Source of the DNA: Campylobacterales bacterium
GTDB taxonomy: Bacteria > Campylobacterota > Campylobacteria > Campylobacterales > QNZT01
Reading direction: 5' to 3'
Assembly: GCA_015662615.1 (NCBI GenBank)
Contig: DQTU01000103.1
Span: 1-7,190 of the forward strand
DNA: 7,190 bases
Shown: piece after piece, positions 6,443 to 7,190 of the stretch
Layout of the letters: every line of letters starts with the position of its first letter
Position numbering within the stretch: the stretch's first letter is position 1
Notes under the pieces: model-generated
Seen by the model: only the letters and a program-made list of their open reading frames with translations
The model's database searches: none
What the model was told of the DNA's origin: nothing
Translations under genes and position numbers: made by a program

Positions 6443-7190
6443 TTATCCTTCATTCATGATGGCTAAAAATTCATTGTTATCTTTTGTTTTTTGCATTTTT
6501 TTGTATAAAAATTTGAGTGCTTCAACATCTTCCATTTGACTCATGGCAGAACGAAGTGCCCATACTTTTTGTAGGACATCAGGGGAGAGTAGAAGTTCTT
6601 CTTTTCTGGTTCCTGATTTTAAGATGCTCATCGCTGGGTAAATTCTTCTATCCGCTACATATCTGTTTAGAACGGTTTCTGAGTTTCCTGTTCCTTTGAA
6701 CTCTTCAAAGATGACTTCATCCATACGGCTTCCCGTTTCGATAAGTGCTGTTGACATGATGGTTAGACTTCCGCCAAATTCAATGTTTCTAGCTGCTCCA
6801 AAAAATCGTTTTGGTTTGTGAAGTGCATTGGCGTCAACTCCTCCACTTAGTACTTTTCCGCTTGAAGGTGTTGCTGTGTTATACGCACGAGCAAGTCTAG
6901 TAATAGAATCAAGAAGGATGACAACATCTTTTCCCATCTCTACCATTCTTTTGGCTCTCTCTATCACAAGTTCCGCCACACGAACATGGTTTGCAGGTGG
7001 TAAATCAAAGGTTGAGCTAAATACTTCACCTTTTACAGAGCGCTGCATATCCGTTACCTCTTCAGGCCTCTCATCTACGAGTAGGACTAAAAGTACCATT
7101 TCTGGATGGTTTTGTGTGATTCCATGTGCTAACTCTTTTAAAAGTTCTGTTTTACCCGTTCTTGGAGGTGCAACGATAAGTCCCCGTTGC
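6443..7190 (-). CDS. rho: Transcription termination factor Rho (5' end truncated by window edge)
   Basis: Rho is the hexameric RNA-dependent ATPase that ends transcription at unstructured C-rich sites. Only the C-terminal 248 residues are visible, starting inside QRGLIVAPP; the N-terminal RNA-binding domain is outside. Within this fragment: P-loop PPRTGKT (8-14), catalytic DER (39-41), Walker B LLDSITRLARAYN (from 92), Q-loop SSGKVLSGGVDANA (109-122), R-loop TGSRMDE (152-158), and FKGTGN (164-169). Aligning the P-loop lysine to E. coli Lys184 places Asp94 at Asp265 and the Q-loop lysine at Lys283. The R-loop lysine (E. coli 326) is Arg here, and the P-loop reads RT where E. coli has KA. A Phe occupies the second acidic position of the usual VEEGGSLT. 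A start at the internal Met31 would lose the P-loop and is not credible. The stop precedes murI by 9 nt. Confidence 0.97.
   Translation of the reverse strand, partial: QRGLIVAPPRTGKTELLKELAHGITQNHPEMVLLVLLVDERPEEVTDMQRSVKGEVFSSTFDLPPANHVRVAELVIERAKRMVEMGKDVVILLDSITRLARAYNTATPSSGKVLSGGVDANALHKPKRFFGAARNIEFGGSLTIMSTALIETGSRMDEVIFEEFKGTGNSETVLNRYVADRRIYPAMSILKSGTRKEELLLSPDVLQKVWALRSAMSQMEDVEALKFLYKKMQKTKDNNEFLAIMNEG

Noticed and set aside
6443..7099. rho starting at the internal Met at 7099
   Set aside because: The same frame stays open to the window edge and encodes the P-loop upstream of that Met, so the gene is truncated by the window and not short.

Overview
The window is ordinary bacterial chromosome carrying housekeeping genes. 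It looks like a member of the Campylobacterota (epsilonproteobacteria). The DNA is AT-rich. GatA, MurI and Rho carry sequence signatures I associate with Campylobacter and Helicobacter relatives, such as the GatA N-terminus MITLKEALKLS, MurI catalytic cysteines at 70 and 180, and the Rho P-loop PPRTGKT. A free-living relative such as Sulfurospirillum, Sulfurimonas or Arcobacter is plausible, but I cannot fix the genus by eye.

Layout: guaB (IMP dehydrogenase, 3' end outside the window) occupies 1-1070 on the minus strand. Upstream of it, also on the minus strand, lie gatA (1082-2437) and dnaX (2485-4191). The three read dnaX > gatA > guaB with gaps of 47 and 11 nt and no visible terminator, so they look like one transcription unit driven from the 4192-4291 intergenic region. 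dnaX begins with TTG and gatA with GTG. From the same 100-nt region a plus-strand pair diverges: a 36-codon lipoprotein gene (4292-4402) followed 25 nt later by a RhlE-type DEAD-box RNA helicase (4428-5696). The helicase converges on murI (5693-6433, minus), and the two stop codons share the palindrome TTAA. murI lies 9 nt downstream of rho (6443-7190, minus), whose 5' part is outside the window.

The genes cover separate core functions: purine synthesis (guaB), tRNA-dependent Gln/Asn formation (gatA), the replicative clamp loader (dnaX), RNA remodelling (helicase), peptidoglycan precursor supply (murI) and transcription termination (rho). They are not one pathway. The helicase and lipoprotein form a plus-strand block within an otherwise minus-strand series.

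I found no tRNA, rRNA, CRISPR, insertion sequence or phage material, and no intergenic gap above 100 nt. I see no convincing new system. The items most worth checking are the tiny uncharacterised lipoprotein, the dnaX/gatA junction with its in-frame post-stop codons and GTGA overlap, the TTAA convergent stop overlap, and a non-canonical motif Ib in the helicase.
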